In this document: in pieces, positions 34,600-48,230 of the stretch
Layout of the letters: every line of letters begins with the position of its first letter
Numbering within the stretch: position 1 is the stretch's first letter
The notes under the pieces: model-generated
Database searches by the model: none
What the model saw: only the letters and a program-made list of their open reading frames with translations
Told to the model about the DNA's origin: nothing
Assembly: GCA_963556255.1 (NCBI GenBank)
Contig: OY744616.1
Location: 2,374,831-2,438,830, forward strand
Direction of reading: 5' to 3'
Source: Allolobophora icterica
Lineage: Eukaryota > Annelida > Clitellata > Crassiclitellata > Lumbricidae
DNA: 64,000 nucleotides
Program-made: the position numbers and the translations under genes

Positions 34600-35995
34600 T
34601 GCATTTGTATAACTCTTAGGAGTCTTCAACCATCCTCAATCCGAGGGTTGGTCGCTTCATGGACAAGTTTCCTCCATCTCCTCCTGTCCTCCGTCTCCGA
34701 CAACACTTGATTGAACGATAAATCCATCCAATTCTGATGTTGGTGATCCATCCCATCCTCGGTCTCCCTTGTGCTCTTACCCCTGGGACTGTACCCTGCA
34801 CTATCTCCTTTTCCAGGCAGTCTCCCTTCTTCCTCATCAGATGTTCGAAGTAAGAAAGCTTCCTTCGTTTGATCGAGTTAAACAAGCTTCTTTCTGTTCC
34901 TATCTTCTCCAGTACCCATTCATTTGTTCTTTTTTCCGTCCACGATACTCTCAGAATCTGTCTCAAGCATTTCATTTCGAATGCTTCTATTCTTTCTTCG
35001 TCTCTTTTCTTGATAGTCCAGCTTTCACAACCATACGTTGCCACTGGCCAGACAAGGGCCTTCATGAGTCGTAACTTGGTAGCCAGTTTTATGCTGTGAC
35101 TCCTCCATGTCTGCCTCAGTGCTGCCCCTGTGCTCAGTCCCCTTGCCAGTTTCTCTCTTATATCTCTGGTGCATTCTGCATCTTCAGTTACCAGCGATCC
35201 CAGATACCGAAAAACGTCAACCTGTTCCAGTTTATTTCCTCCAATCATTATGCATGTTCTGCCTTTTATTGCCATCACCTTTGTTTTGTCCATATTTATC
35301 AGTAATCCCCTTTTCTCCCCCACTTGCTCCAATCGAGTGACTAACTTCTGTAGTTCCAGTTCTGATCCTGCCAGGAGTACAATATCGTCAGCATATCTTA
35401 AGTTCGTAATTTTCCTACCACCTATCTGCACCCCTCCCTCCCATCCATCCAGCACCTCCCTCATGACCACTTCCGCCATAATGTTAAATAGATTGGGGGA
35501 GATCACACATCCCTGTCTGACCCCTCTCCTGACGCGGAACCCTCTTGATAGTGTTCCCGCCACCTTTACTTTAGCCTGTTGTTTACAGTACAATTTGTTC
35601 AGCAAGTTAATAATGTGTGCCGGATAGCCCATCTCCGCCATTACCATCCAGAGCTGTTCGCGCGAGATGCAATCGAAAGCTTTTGTGAAGTCAACGAAAC
35701 ACATGTATAGCGGCTGTTGGTGATCATTCATTTTCTGCATTATTATTCTGAGATTTGTAAGCTGGTCACGCGTTCCTCTACCTCGCCGAAAACCGGCCTG
35801 TTCATCTGCCAGCTCTGACTCTATTTTTCCTCTCATCCTCTCTAGTATGATCTTGAGGATGATTTTACTAGCGTGTGACACCAATGCTATGGTTCTGTAG
35901 TTTTTACACTGCTTCAAGTCTCCCTTTTTTGGTATTGGAATGAAAATTGAGTTCACCCAGTTTTCAGGTATAACTAATGTATAACTAATAAACAA
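34600..35995 (-). mobile_element. RTE-like LINE, 5'-truncated, unit 1
   Basis: The minus-strand frame (35,995-34,616) encodes a reverse transcriptase: KNYRTIALVSHASKI, DEQAGFRRGRGTRDQ, motif A FVDFTKAFD, motif B GVRQGCVISPNLFN, motif C RYADDIVLL, then YGCESWT. The end, in another frame, reads DRRRWRKLVHEATNPR, as in RTE/BovB-like elements. The apurinic endonuclease is missing and a frameshift separates the last ~25 residues, so the copy is dead. It lies about 200 bp past the stop of gene E, on the same strand. Confidence 0.8.
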
Positions 35996-36026
35996 AATTA
36001 ACTAATGTATAACTAATAAACAAAAT
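35971..36026. repeat. 28-bp direct repeat, two copies, at the LINE 5' end
   Basis: TAACTAATGTATAACTAATA plus AACAAAAT is repeated exactly twice, at the junction between the truncated LINE and host DNA. It may be filler or slippage made during insertion. Confidence 0.85.
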
Positions 36027-36196
36027 TAACGACAACTGAGCTCAGATTTTAAAGCGTCGAAATCCTTGGTAGACACTCTGTAACTGGATGCTGTTTTTAA
36101 GGATAAGATTAGGAGATAGATCACTGACCATATGTTCTCATAAGTCGAATCTAAGAAATGTCGCCAATGATTAATATTCATGATTGTCTTTGGCGA

Positions 36197-39100
36197 TTAG
36201 TATTTCTTCAATACCAAAATTTCCACATTACGTTGACCAATAAAAATGATCTGCTTTGTCTTTCTGTCGTAATGCAACTTGCGCTGCGGTGATGGGAAGA
36301 ACCGCCTGTGATCAAGTAATCGACCAATTATTTTACTCCAATTTAGACTCTTCATATCAAATAGATATAAATTCCCAAAGAAATGTTCTGCCACAAGAAG
36401 ATTATTGTTGTCCGTATCCCAAAACAATTGAAGGATCTGCCTATATCGGTTATCGTCGTCGGTCGTAAACTGATCTACAATGCTCCCATTAGCACTTCTT
36501 CTACTTACAACCTGTTCAGAGCTATCTCCTGAGCTGTTGCTGATGCTGATACTATATTCAGTTAGGTTCCAGTTTCTAGTACTCTGGTCATGCAGATATA
36601 CGCTCCCACTGAACATTTCAGCAACAAGCTCCCAAGAGTTGTTTCTGCCGGAAACCTCTTCCACATCCTTGAAACCAACTGTTTCTCTGAGCTTAAACTG
36701 ATTGATAATTTTCCCATCAGCGCTTAAGAAACTTACACACCCTCCTTCATGCATATAACCTTCTCTTAACTTGTGGCTGACGATGAATTCGCCATTAGGT
36801 TTCTGAATTGCATGAAATGGACCCAAAAAATCGTTGGGAAGAGAAAAGCTTCTTATACGATTCGCGTCTTGATCATAAATCTCAAAATGAAGAACATATT
36901 CAGAGACTTTCAGCACCAGTAGATGATTATCATTGGCTACTGATAAAGTGAACCAATTGTCTAATCCTGACAACCATTTCTCAACTGTATTATTTATCTT
37001 CCAAATGCATTTGCAATTTCCATCACTTATGTATAAAGTATTTGTGCTTTCAAAGCCAATCATATTTAATTCAAATCTTCTGAAAGGATATTTAATCTCA
37101 TCCACGATAATTATCATTAGCAGATCGTGTGGAATAATAACGTCGTAAGCTCGTATTTCGACAGCACGATCATCATTATGACTAAGACACAGTACGTAGA
37201 TGAAGTCAATTACCTTGACCACACACGTGGAAAAACAATAAGGTGTATCAAACTCTGAGACCAAACTGATGGTGTATGCTGCAATTTAGACAATAGAAAT
37301 GCCAGTTTGTATTAAGACAAAACTACTTAAAGACCGATCGCCACGGTGTAAGGCAAACGCATTGGCAATCAACCAGAAAACTAACTGAATTCATAGTATG
37401 TTAAGTAGCATTAACCTTGTGTGGAAATGTAATTTATTCATCAGACTCAAAAGCTGTCTTCAGACAGTGAATTAACTACTACTGTCACTCTTTCAGATGT
37501 TCTTTCATTCTGAGCCTTTATATAGCGCCTACCAGAGACAAACGGTATTCTCTGAAGCTAAAGAAAAGAGTTTCAAGGTGTTGGTTGTAAATGATTTTTG
37601 TTCTTTTGCATAGTGCTGCGGATATTATCGTCGAGAATCTCCGAACACAGTGACAGATATGGACTCCAGATCAGATGGGAACATATTAATTGAATTCATC
37701 CTGTGCACACCAGTGACAGCTCTCGGTTTATGAACATTCTTTGCTGGTGGATGAATTTTTAAATATTATTGAAAACAGCCATCATTCCAAACAGCGTACA
37801 GAGGGCATTGGCTTAGTTTCTTTTACGCGATTTCCGAAAAGAGTATCGAACTTCGACGCTGGCCGGTCCAACAACTTTCAACACAGTGTTACTTATGAAT
37901 TCCAGATTGGAACATTCTAATTGGACTCATCCTGTATGATACTGGTGATATTTCTATCTGAAACTATCTGAACTTATCTGAATAGTGTTTCCCGAAAACC
38001 AACAAAGATAATTTCAACTGGCGGAGACAGAGTCTCAGCTTTTTGAGAGGCGCTACATAAATGCTAGTCCATAGATATCAATCTCAATATAATTCGGTTA
38101 GTAGAGACACTCCCCATCGGACTGAGTTTAATCGATGTGGGTATGCTACTGTGCAACTTTATCATGTCGCGAATTATAGCCCTGAACTGTCAAGTTCTCA
38201 TGATCGGCCAATATCCAAAGTCAGATCGCCATGTTGCAAAGCAAAGGCATTGCTCTCGGTACCGTTAAACGTTCTAATATTTCACATAACATTAATCTAA
38301 ATATTACATAAAATACTAAAACACATTGTTTTGCTAGAAACAGCACTCTGGTCATTTTGAAAAGGTTTCGGAATTCTACCTTCTGATGTTTTCGAAGTTT
38401 GGGTTGATTTAAGTGCGTCATCTGTTGTCATGGCGACAGTGGATTCTTCTTCGACTTCAGTCGTTGCTTGGGATTTTCTGTTGATGACATTAGTGGGTTG
38501 TTTGATCGTTGAGACTGTGGTGTAAGGTGCAGTATTGGAGTCGTGTGTAGTTTCATTGCTACACGTAGCTTCTGGTGATGGTTCATCTGCAGTGAGTAAT
38601 GACTCTCGAGTGTTTGTTGCTATTGGTGGCATGTTTTCTGAAGTAGTCAGAGTAGTTTGAGTGTTTAAAGTGGCTTCTCTGTCACTGATCTTAGGTGTCG
38701 TTGATCTTTCATTTGCCGAATCGTCGGTCGTTCTTCCATAGCAAGTGTTCGTCAACTGACATTTTGCATAACTCAGTGACTCTTGGTCACCTACAGCAAA
38801 GATACAGTATATACATGTATAAAGAAATACTTTTCATTATCACAATTGCTGACGTAAAAACACTGGAAGCCCCGATAATGAAACCAATATAATTGTATAT
38901 TCTTTATCTTATCTAATGCATAATCCATTAGATATGGGAACAAGTCCGCTTGGAGAACTTTACTTACGATTGTAATAGATTACAATTTTCGTACTGGCAT
39001 TAATTATTAAGAGGTAAACATTAAGGCATATTAGAAATTGCTGTAATTGATTCATCCCTTACCAATCAAAGGTATTAGTAAATTTTATCATGTTGCAGGT

Positions 39101-39354
39101 TTATGTGTTTGGTTTATGCTGTCTCTTGATCCAAAACGGGTCAAATAACAAATAGGTAAACAACTTGCTGTAGATATTATATTTATTTACCCGTACGTCA
39201 TAGTAGTTCGCTTACATTAGACCATCAAAAGAATTAAACTTCGAAATAATCTACTTTCGCCTCAAATTACGACAGGCATGAGTATCCAATGAAGAACTTT
39301 CTACTTACTGATTATCAGCTTCCAAAAGACGATGGTTAAGAAAACTCGGAACAT
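36197..39354 (-). CDS. gene E: secreted mucin-stalk beta-propeller protein (3 exons)
   Basis: Exons are 39,354-39,309, 38,790-38,380 and 37,278-36,197. The joined length is 1,539 nt (512 aa), with the same splice sites and phases as gene D. Exons 1-2 match D, while exon 3 differs from D's at many residues (e.g. EFDTPYCFST against EFNTSYCWPM) but matches F and G. E is thus a D/G hybrid whose crossover lies at the exon-3 acceptor. The propeller ends NVEILVLKKY. Confidence 0.76.
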
Positions 39355-39568
39355 TTTGTCATTCGATAGCTAGGCCTAAGCTTAAGACGTAGCGCGAATA
39401 TTTAATTCTGGCGTTCGATAGCAAATAACGTCGGACATTCACGATTGAACCCTTTAGCTGGAACTGATTCTATTCCGCTGGAGTTTCTTTTATGCGGAAA
39501 ACAACAACTTGTCTATTCATTGAGAAACAATGCCAGACTTTGTGGAGACAGTAAACTGAATCGCCAAT

Positions 39569-39741
39569 CAGGGGCGTCTATCCCCCCTAAGTCATTGGAG
39601 CAACGTCCCTTTTCCCCCTCTCCTTCCCCCCTTCCCGTTCCTTCCCCCTAAAATGGTGGCACACACACTGACAGATCTCCCCCCCCCCTATTTCTTGGAT
39701 GGAGCATTTGCTCCAAGGTTTCTATGGTGTAGACGCCCCTG
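39569..39741. mobile_element. hAT-type MITE, unit 2 copy
   Basis: Copy of the element at 31,078-31,249, with the same TCGCCAAT duplication. It is one base longer in a C-run. Confidence 0.85.
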
Positions 39742-42700
39742 TCGCCAATAATATTTCCTCGCAATTATATTCTGAGCGTGGTCGAGTCTATGGTGCGGAG
39801 TCACCCACAACTGTTTGTCATCACAGAGAAAGATTTGAGTTAACATACTTTACTAAGAATTTTAAGATATTTTCTAAAGCGTTGGGTCTATATTTTTCAG
39901 ATATGACGTGATTTCGGTTCCCTCTAACTTTTGTCTAAAGTCGTCGTAGAGTTGAAGCGATACCCACATAAATATATAGGAACTCATACAGTGCGCTCTA
40001 TGTCATGGAGTTATTCCAACTGTCGTGAATAAGCTGGTGCCCTGCGCTTGGTTTTGGAGTTGCGCTTTGAAAATTTGGAGTTTATGATTACGATTAGTTA
40101 TTGTGAACATATGTTTGATTGGCTATTGCTGCGATTCACTAGTGTCTGCGACCACCAGAGAATTATAATATAATTGCGAGGAAATATTATTGGCGACAGG
40201 GGCGTCTACACCAGAGAATAGTGTTACTTAGCGATTTCACACATGTGTTTTGATTTCACCAGTCAAACAATGGTCATTGTACTTGCCATCAAAAACAATT
40301 AGACGACGTCGTTATTTAAACACGCCAAAGGCAACGACTAACATCTTAAACGTTCTAACGCTGCAACAGTTCGTTACAGTTTGATTTGAGAGCTTTGAGT
40401 GACTGATGGGAACGACAGCCGATTGGTTGGGGCGCTCTCCTTGTAACGCAGAGAGACTCCTCCCTCTGAGACTGTTGTTGGGTAGGAGGCGTGATCAAAC
40501 CCTTCACTCAAAATTGCACATCGTCATCGACTGATGCTTCATCATCAGCTAAAGGCTCTAAATAAACGTGTATTAACCTCATATCGCAACTTGGGGTGAA
40601 TTTAACGCTGAGCGGTTTTTCACGCATAACTTTTGAATGGAAAAGATATTCAAAATTCCTTTAGTGCCGTTTCTTTTTGTCGTGATACAGTCGAAGAACA
40701 TCCACAAAATCAAAATAATTTCAAAACTCCAGTTTAGAGTTTTCGATTCAGAAATTATAGCCTATAATTCGTGCTCCATGGCTTGGAAATGTCAGCTTCT
40801 AATGAAGCACTGGTATTTAAAGTCCGATCTCCACGTTCTAAGGCAAATGCGTTAGCAATAAACTGCAGCCTGATTGAAATGCGTTGCATATCACTTTGCT
40901 CGAGTTGAAAATCAATCGGAATTTCACCTTTGATAATTCAGACTCATGATCTGGTTTCAGTGAATTATCTCTTTGTCATTCATTCGGTTATACATCCATT
41001 CAGAACATTTAAACGATTGACCAGGAACCTTATTACAGCCTCATCTATTATTTATGTTATCGAGGTGTCCGAAAATATATCCGGGCACAGATGAGGTTAA
41101 CTTTTCTTGTAGGCCTAAAACTCCCAACTGTTTTTCCAACTTTTCATCCACTGACAAGCACTGTTAAGATTAGGCTACCAGGAATGTCACCTAAATTACA
41201 TTCGTGTATAATGGCTGAGTCAAGTCCACATGTTTCCATCTAAATTTGATAGATGACAGAGTTTCTGGTCCGATCAACGTCGTGGACCGAATACGGACGG
41301 TAACGCTCGCTGCTCATGTTAACACCATCTACCAACGCTCATATAGTCACTCGCACAGCAGCAAAGCCAGAAGTCGATCTACGGCGAACATTTGTTTGAT
41401 GGCAGAAACCTTTCCTGTAGACCAGACTCTTCTTTGTTTTCAGTGCATTCAAATGCATTGTTTGCATTACTGACAAAATTCCTGCTCTTTAATATAATGC
41501 ACACTAGCGCACAGGACTTCCCTAATTTAATTAGTCTACTGTAAAATGTGTGGTCATGAAAGTTTTTAATTGAAATTTCAATTGCGATCATAGATGGACC
41601 TGAAAACAAAGGTGCCTGATCAATCGTTTTAATATCCATATCAGTCCTTCTTTCCATTTCTATCTTAACCTTACTTTTTACTTATTTCCTTCCATTTCTT
41701 CTTCTCTCTCTCCTTCATTCCATATATCTCTATTTCTCCTTTCGACAAAACAAGCAGTAGTGATCCAGCCTTCTTGCTCTCATGTTATTCTCCAGCGGAC
41801 CAGTGTAGCCATGAACATTTAATGGGCCAGCTGTACCTAATTAGTATCAGTTACTTCGCCAATGCAACAAAGGCTTATTCATAAGAGCTGCGTCAAGTAA
41901 GAGAAGTTGTCCCAAAATTGATTCCGCATGAAGAAAATGATCCGGTTACCAAGAAACCAGAGTCGGACATTTCTGTCCCGTCTTCACCAGGCGAGATGAA
42001 CTCTTAGGAACTCTTAGGACACAGTGTATTTAGGCTGATAAAAATGGATGGAAGGTCGATTGCATTGCTTAGTGTAAGTTTTGATTCGTTCATTCAGCCT
42101 AAAACAGCCTATCTGTTATTTTATTGAATGGCCAATCAGCAATATTTCAGAACGCCAATTGTTTAGAAATATAGTCCTAGTAAAATCCAGTAAGCCAATG
42201 TTGCTTCAGCCTCTAAGATTGTGAAAGGGTTATTTCTTCAGAACAGTTATAATAGGCGTGAAACCGCAAGAAGACAATGCAATATCAATCTACCAATGCT
42301 CGAACTATCGGCAGGAATTTGGGGGTTGGGTCCACTTGTGTGCGTGGGACGGCCACTGGTGACTAGTCTCGTTTATTGTGCATTAGTTTGCTAACTGATG
42401 CAATTGCCCAGTTCCTAGTGCATTTAATATAGTCATAAGGAGCATTTTCTTATCATGGAGACAAAATATTTTTAGCACGGAGGAATTTTATATTTCAAAA
42501 GCATACACAGAAATTTTACTTTTGCGAATGAGCATTTATTGTCTGTCAGAACAACACGTGTTTCGTCGCAAAAACATAAAAACATAAGACAAAAAATATC
42601 TGGTTACGCTAGAAGTCGTGTTTAGACGACAATTATGTATTGTCCCTTCTTCACAGGACTATATGCTTCAGTGAGCAAAGGTCATGTCCTATAGTAAAAA

Positions 42701-43091
42701 CATCGTATACTATCAAAGCAACATAAGACTTTGTTTCGCAGTCGAATTCATCATCAGGAGACGGATGACATCCAGGCAAGTAAGAGTTCACCGTTAACTT
42801 CGAACGATGTTCTGAGTCGAATGAATGGTGAATTACAGTTTGAATAAAATGACCACAACAAAACCATTTCGTCCGTATTTCGGATGGGATGAGATATAAT
42901 CTCAGCAGCGCACTCAAATTATCAACATTATTAGTTAAACAATGATGTCATTGAATTGCATCCAATGTTAGACACGATCTTCTTGGGTGTTTCCTCCATT
43001 AGGAGACATTTATGACAAGAACTGATTTAACGGAAATATCTGCCTGGAATAAACTTCCACTTTGTCGATGTCTGATGATGTGAGTAACGTC

Positions 43092-44486
43092 TGCATTTGT
43101 ATAACTCTTAGGAGTCTTCAACCATCCTCAATCCGAGGGTTGGTCGCTTCATGGACAAGTTTCCTCCATCTCCTCCTGTCCTCCGTCTCCGACAACACTT
43201 GATTGAACGATAAATCATCCAATTCTGATGTTGGTGATCCATCCCATCCTCGGTCTCCCTTGTGCTCTTACCCCTGGGACTGTACCCTGCACTATCTCCT
43301 TTTCCAGGCAGTCTCCCTTCTTCCTCATCAGATGTTCGAAGTAAGAAAGCTTCCTTCGTTTGATCGAGTTAAACAAGCTTCTTTCTGTTCCTATCTTCTC
43401 CAGTACCCATTCATTTGTTCTTTTTTCCGTCCACGATACTCTCAGAATCTGTCTCAAGCATTTCATTTCGAATGCTTCTATTCTTTCTTCGTCTCTTTTC
43501 TTGATAGTCCAGCTTTCACAACCATACGTTGCCACTGGCCAGACAAGGGCCTTCATGAGTCGTAACTTGGTAGCCAGTTTTATGCTGTGACTCCTCCATG
43601 TCTGCCTCAGTGCTGCCCCTGTGCTCAGTCCCCTTGCCAGTTTCTCTCTTATATCTCTGGTGCATTCTGCATCTTCAGTTACCAGCGATCCCAGATACCG
43701 AAAAACGTCAACCTGTTCCAGTTTATTTCCTCCAATCATTATGCATGTTCTGCCTTTTATTGCCATCACCTTTGTTTTGTCCATATTTATCAGTAATCCC
43801 CTTTTCTCCCCCACTTGCTCCAATCGAGTGACTAACTTCTGTAGTTCCAGTTCTGATCCTGCCAGGAGTACAATATCGTCAGCATATCTTAAGTTCGTAA
43901 TTTTCCTACCACCTATCTGCACCCCTCCCTCCCATCCATCCAGCACCTCCCTCATGACCACTTCCGCCATAATGTTAAATAGATTGGGGGAGATCACACA
44001 TCCCTGTCTGACCCCTCTCCTGACGCGGAACCCTCTTGATAGTGTTCCCGCCACCTTTACTTTAGCCTGTTGTTTACAGTACAATTTGTTCAGCAAGTTA
44101 ATAATGTGTGCCGGATAGCCCATCTCCGCCATTACCATCCAGAGCTGTTCGCGCGAGATGCAATCGAAAGCTTTTGTGAAGTCAACGAAACACATGTATA
44201 GCGGCTGTTGGTGATCATTCATTTTCTGCATTATTATTCTGAGATTTGTAAGCTGGTCACGCGTTCCTCTACCTCGCCGAAAACCGGCCTGTTCATCTGC
44301 CAGCTCTGACTCTATTTTTCCTCTCATCCTCTCTAGTATGATCTTGAGGATGATTTTACTAGCGTGTGACACCAATGCTATGGTTCTGTAGTTTTTACAC
44401 TGCTTCAAGTCTCCCTTTTTTGGTATTGGAATGAAAATTGAGTTCACCCAGTTTTCAGGTATAACTAATGTATAACTAATAAACAA
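43092..44486 (-). mobile_element. RTE-like LINE, 5'-truncated, unit 2
   Basis: Same insertion as at 34,600. One base is missing near 43,216, which shortens the open frame (44,486-43,215) relative to units 1 and 3. All RT motifs upstream are unchanged. Confidence 0.8.
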
Positions 44487-44687
44487 AATTAACTAATGTA
44501 TAACTAATAAACAAAATTAACGACAACTGAGCTCAGATTTTAAAGCGTCGAAATCCTTGGTAGACACTCTGTAACTGGATGCTGTTTTTAAGGATAAGAT
44601 TAGGAGATAGATCACTGACCATATGTTCTCATAAGTCGAATCTAAGAAATGTCGCCAATGATTAATATTCATGATTGTCTTTGGCGA

Positions 44688-47600
44688 TTAGTATTTCTTC
44701 AATACCAAAATTTCCACATTACGTTGACCAATAAAAATGATCTGCTTTGTCTTTCTGTCGTAATGCAACTTGCGCTGCGGTGATGGGAAGAACCGCCTGT
44801 GATCAAGTAATCGACCAATTATTTTACTCCAATTTAGACTCTTCATATCAAATAGATATAAATTCCCAAAGAAATGTTCTGCCACAAGAAGATTATTGTT
44901 GTCCGTATCCCAAAACAATTGAAGGATCTGCCTATATCGGTTATCGTCGTCGGTCGTAAACTGATCTACAATGCTCCCATTAGCACTTCTTCTACTTACA
45001 ACCTGTTCAGAGCTATCTCCTGAGCTGTTGCTGATGCTGATACTATATTCAGTTAGGTTCCAGTTTCTAGTACTCTGGTCATGCAGATATACGCTCCCAC
45101 TGAACATTTCAGCAACAAGCTCCCAAGAGTTGTTTCTGCCGGAAACCTCTTCCACATCCTTGAAACCAACTGTTTCTCTGAGCTTAAACTGATTGATAAT
45201 TTTCCCATCAGCGCTTAAGAAACTTACACACCCTCCTTCATGCATATAACCTTCTCTTAACTTGTGGCTGACGATGAATTCGCCATTAGGTTTCTGAATT
45301 GCATGAAATGGACCCAAAAAATCGTTGGGAAGAGAAAAGCTTCTTATACGATTCGCGTCTTGATCATAAATCTCAAAATGAAGAACATATTCATAGACTT
45401 TCAGCACCAGTAGATGATTATCATTGGCTACTGATAAAGTGAACCAATTGTCTAATCCTGACAACCATTTCTCAACTGTATTATTTATCTTCCAAATGCA
45501 TTTGCAATTTCCATCACTTATGTATAAAGTATTTGTGCTTTCAAAGCCAATCATATTTAATTCAAATCTTCTGAAAGGATATTTAATCTCATCCACGATA
45601 ATTATCATTAGCAGATCGTGTGGAATAATAACGTCGTAAGCTCGTATTTCGACAGCACGATCATCATTATGACTAAGACACAGTACGTAGATGAAGTCAA
45701 TTACCTTGACCACACACGTGGAAAAACAATAAGGTGTATCAAACTCTGAGACCAAACTGATGGTGTATGCTGCAATTTAGACAATAGAAATGCCAGTTTG
45801 TATTAAGACAAAACTACTTAAAGACCGATCGCCACGGTGTAAGGCAAACGCATTGGCAATCAACCAGAAAACTAACTGAATTCATAGTATGTTAAGTAGC
45901 ATTAACCTTGTGTGGAAATGTAATTTATTCATCAGACTCAAAAGCTGTCTTCAGACAGTGAATTAACTACTACTGTCACTCTTTCAGATGTTCTTTCATT
46001 CTGAGCCTTTATATAGCGCCTACCAGAGACAAACGGTATTCTCTGAAGCTAAAGAAAAGAGTTTCAAGGTGTTGGTTGTAAATGATTTTTGTTCTTTTGC
46101 ATAGTGCTGCGGATATTATCGTCGAGAATCTCCGAACACAGTGACAGATATGGACTCCAGATCAGATGGGAACATATTAATTGAATTCATCCTGTGCACA
46201 CCAGTGACAGCTCTCGGTTTATGAACATTCTTTGCTGGTGGATGAATTTTTAAATATTATTGAAAACAGCCATCATTCCAAACAGCGTACAGAGGGCATT
46301 GGCTTAGTTTCTTTTACGCGATTTCCGAAAAGAGTATCGAACTTCGACGCTGGCCGGTCCAACAACTTTCAACACAGTGTTACTTATGAATTCCAGATTG
46401 GAACATTCTAATTGGACTCATCCTGTATGATACTGGTGATATTTCTATCTGAAACTATCTGAACTTATCTGAATAGTGTTTCCCGAAAACCAACAAAGAT
46501 AATTTCAACTGGCGGAGACAGAGTCTCAGCTTTTTGAGAGGCGCTACATAAATGCTAGTCCATAGATATCAATCTCAATATAATTCGGTTAGTAGAGACA
46601 CTCCCCATCGGACTGAGTTTAATCGATGTGGGTATGCTACTGTGCAACTTTATCATGTCGCGAATTATAGCCCTGAACTGTCAAATTCTCATGATCGGCC
46701 AATATCCAAAGTCAGATCGCCATGTTGCAAAGCAAAGGCATTGCTCTCGGTACCGTTAAACGTTCTAATATTTCACATAACATTAATCTAAATATTACAT
46801 AAAATACTAAAACACATTGTTTTGCTAGAAACAGCACTCTGGTCATTTTGAAAAGGTTTCGGAATTCTACCTTCTGATGTTTTCGAAGTTTGGGTTGATT
46901 TAAGTGCGTCATCTGTTGTCATGGCGACAGTGGATTCTTCTTCGACTTCAGTCGTTGCTTGGGATTTTCTGTTGATGACATTAGTGGGTTGTTTGATCGT
47001 TGAGACTGTGGTGTAAGGTGCAGTATTGGAGTCGTGTGTAGTTTCATTGCTACACGTAGCTTCTGGTGATGGTTCATCTGCAGTGAGTAATGACTCTCGA
47101 GTGTTTGTTGCTATTGGTGGCATGTTTTCTGAAGTAGTCAGAGTAGTTTGAGTGTTTAAAGTGGCTTCTCTGTCACTGATCTTAGGTGTCGTTGATCTTT
47201 CATTTGCCGAATCGTCGGTCGTTCTTCCATAGCAAGTGTTCGTCAACTGACATTTTGCATAACTCAGTGACTCTTGGTCACCTACAGCAAAGATACAGTA
47301 TATACATGTATAAAGAAATACTTTTCATTATCACAATTGCTGACGTAAAAACACTGGAAGCCCCGATAATGAAACCAATATAATTGTATATTCTTTATCT
47401 TATCTAATGCATAATCCATTAGATATGGGAACAAGTCCGCTTGGAGAACTTTACTTACGATTGTAATAGATTACAATTTTCGTACTGGCATTAATTATTA
47501 AGAGGTAAACATTAAGGCATATTAGAAATTGCTGTAATTGATTCATCCCTTACCAATCAAAGGTATTAGTAAATTTTATCATGTTGCAGGTTTATGTGTT

Positions 47601-47845
47601 TGGTTTATGCTGTCTCTTGATCCAAAACGGGTCAAATAACAAATAGGTAAACAACTTGCTGTAGATATTATATTTATTTACCCGTACGTCATAGTAGTTC
47701 GCTTACATTAGACCATCAAAAGAATTAAACTTCGAAATAATCTACTTTCGCCTCAAATTACGACAGGCATGAGTATCCAATGAAGAACTTTCTACTTACT
47801 GATTATCAGCTTCCAAAAGACGATGGTTAAGAAAACTCGGAACAT
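44688..47845 (-). CDS. gene F: secreted mucin-stalk beta-propeller protein (3 exons)
   Basis: Exons are 47,845-47,800, 47,281-46,871 and 45,769-44,688, 512 aa. Identical in organisation to gene E, with a single visible residue difference in the propeller (KVYEYVLH against KVSEYVLH). It is either a very recent duplicate or an assembly duplicate of E. Confidence 0.74.
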
Positions 47846-48059
47846 TTTGTCATTCGATAGCTAGGCCTAAGCTTAAGACGTAGCGCGAATATTTAATTCT
47901 GGCGTTCGATAGCAAATAACGTCGGACATTCACGATTGAACCCTTTAGCTGGAACTGATTCTATTCCGCTGGAGTTTCTTTTATGCGGAAAACAACAACT
48001 TGTCTATTCATTGAGAAACAATGCCAGACTTTGTGGAGACAGTAAACTGAATCGCCAAT

Positions 48060-48230
48060 CAGGGGCGTCTATCCCCCCTAAGTCATTGGAGCAACGTCCC
48101 TTTTCCCCCTCTCCTTCCCCCTTCCCGTTCCTTCCCCCTAAAATGGTGGCACACACACTGACAGATCTCCCCCCCCCTATTTCTTGGATGGAGCATTTGC
48201 TCCAAGGTTTCTATGGTGTAGACGCCCCTG
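48060..48230. mobile_element. hAT-type MITE, unit 3 copy
   Basis: Copy of the element at 31,078-31,249 with the same TCGCCAAT target duplication. Confidence 0.85.

Larger units (their letters stand above)
28788..37278. repeat. 8,491-bp tandem unit 1
   Basis: The unit runs from intron 2 of gene D to the 5' end of exon 3 of gene E. It contains exons 2 and 1 of D, the upstream region with a MITE, a propeller relic, an RTE-like LINE and exon 3 of E. It is nearly identical to the next two units. Differences seen include homopolymer lengths and a one-base indel in the LINE (near 34,725, against 43,216). Confidence 0.9.
37279..45769. repeat. 8,491-bp tandem unit 2
   Basis: Same content as unit 1. 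Differences seen by eye include one extra C in the C-run near 39,680, a G>A-type change near 39,781 in the MITE flank, a one-base deletion near 43,216 in the LINE and a Ser-to-Tyr change in gene F near 45,393. Confidence 0.9.

Noticed and set aside
35130..35627. 165-codon plus-strand ORF over the LINE
   Set aside because: Antisense shadow of the reverse transcriptase frame; the same holds for its copies in units 2 and 3.
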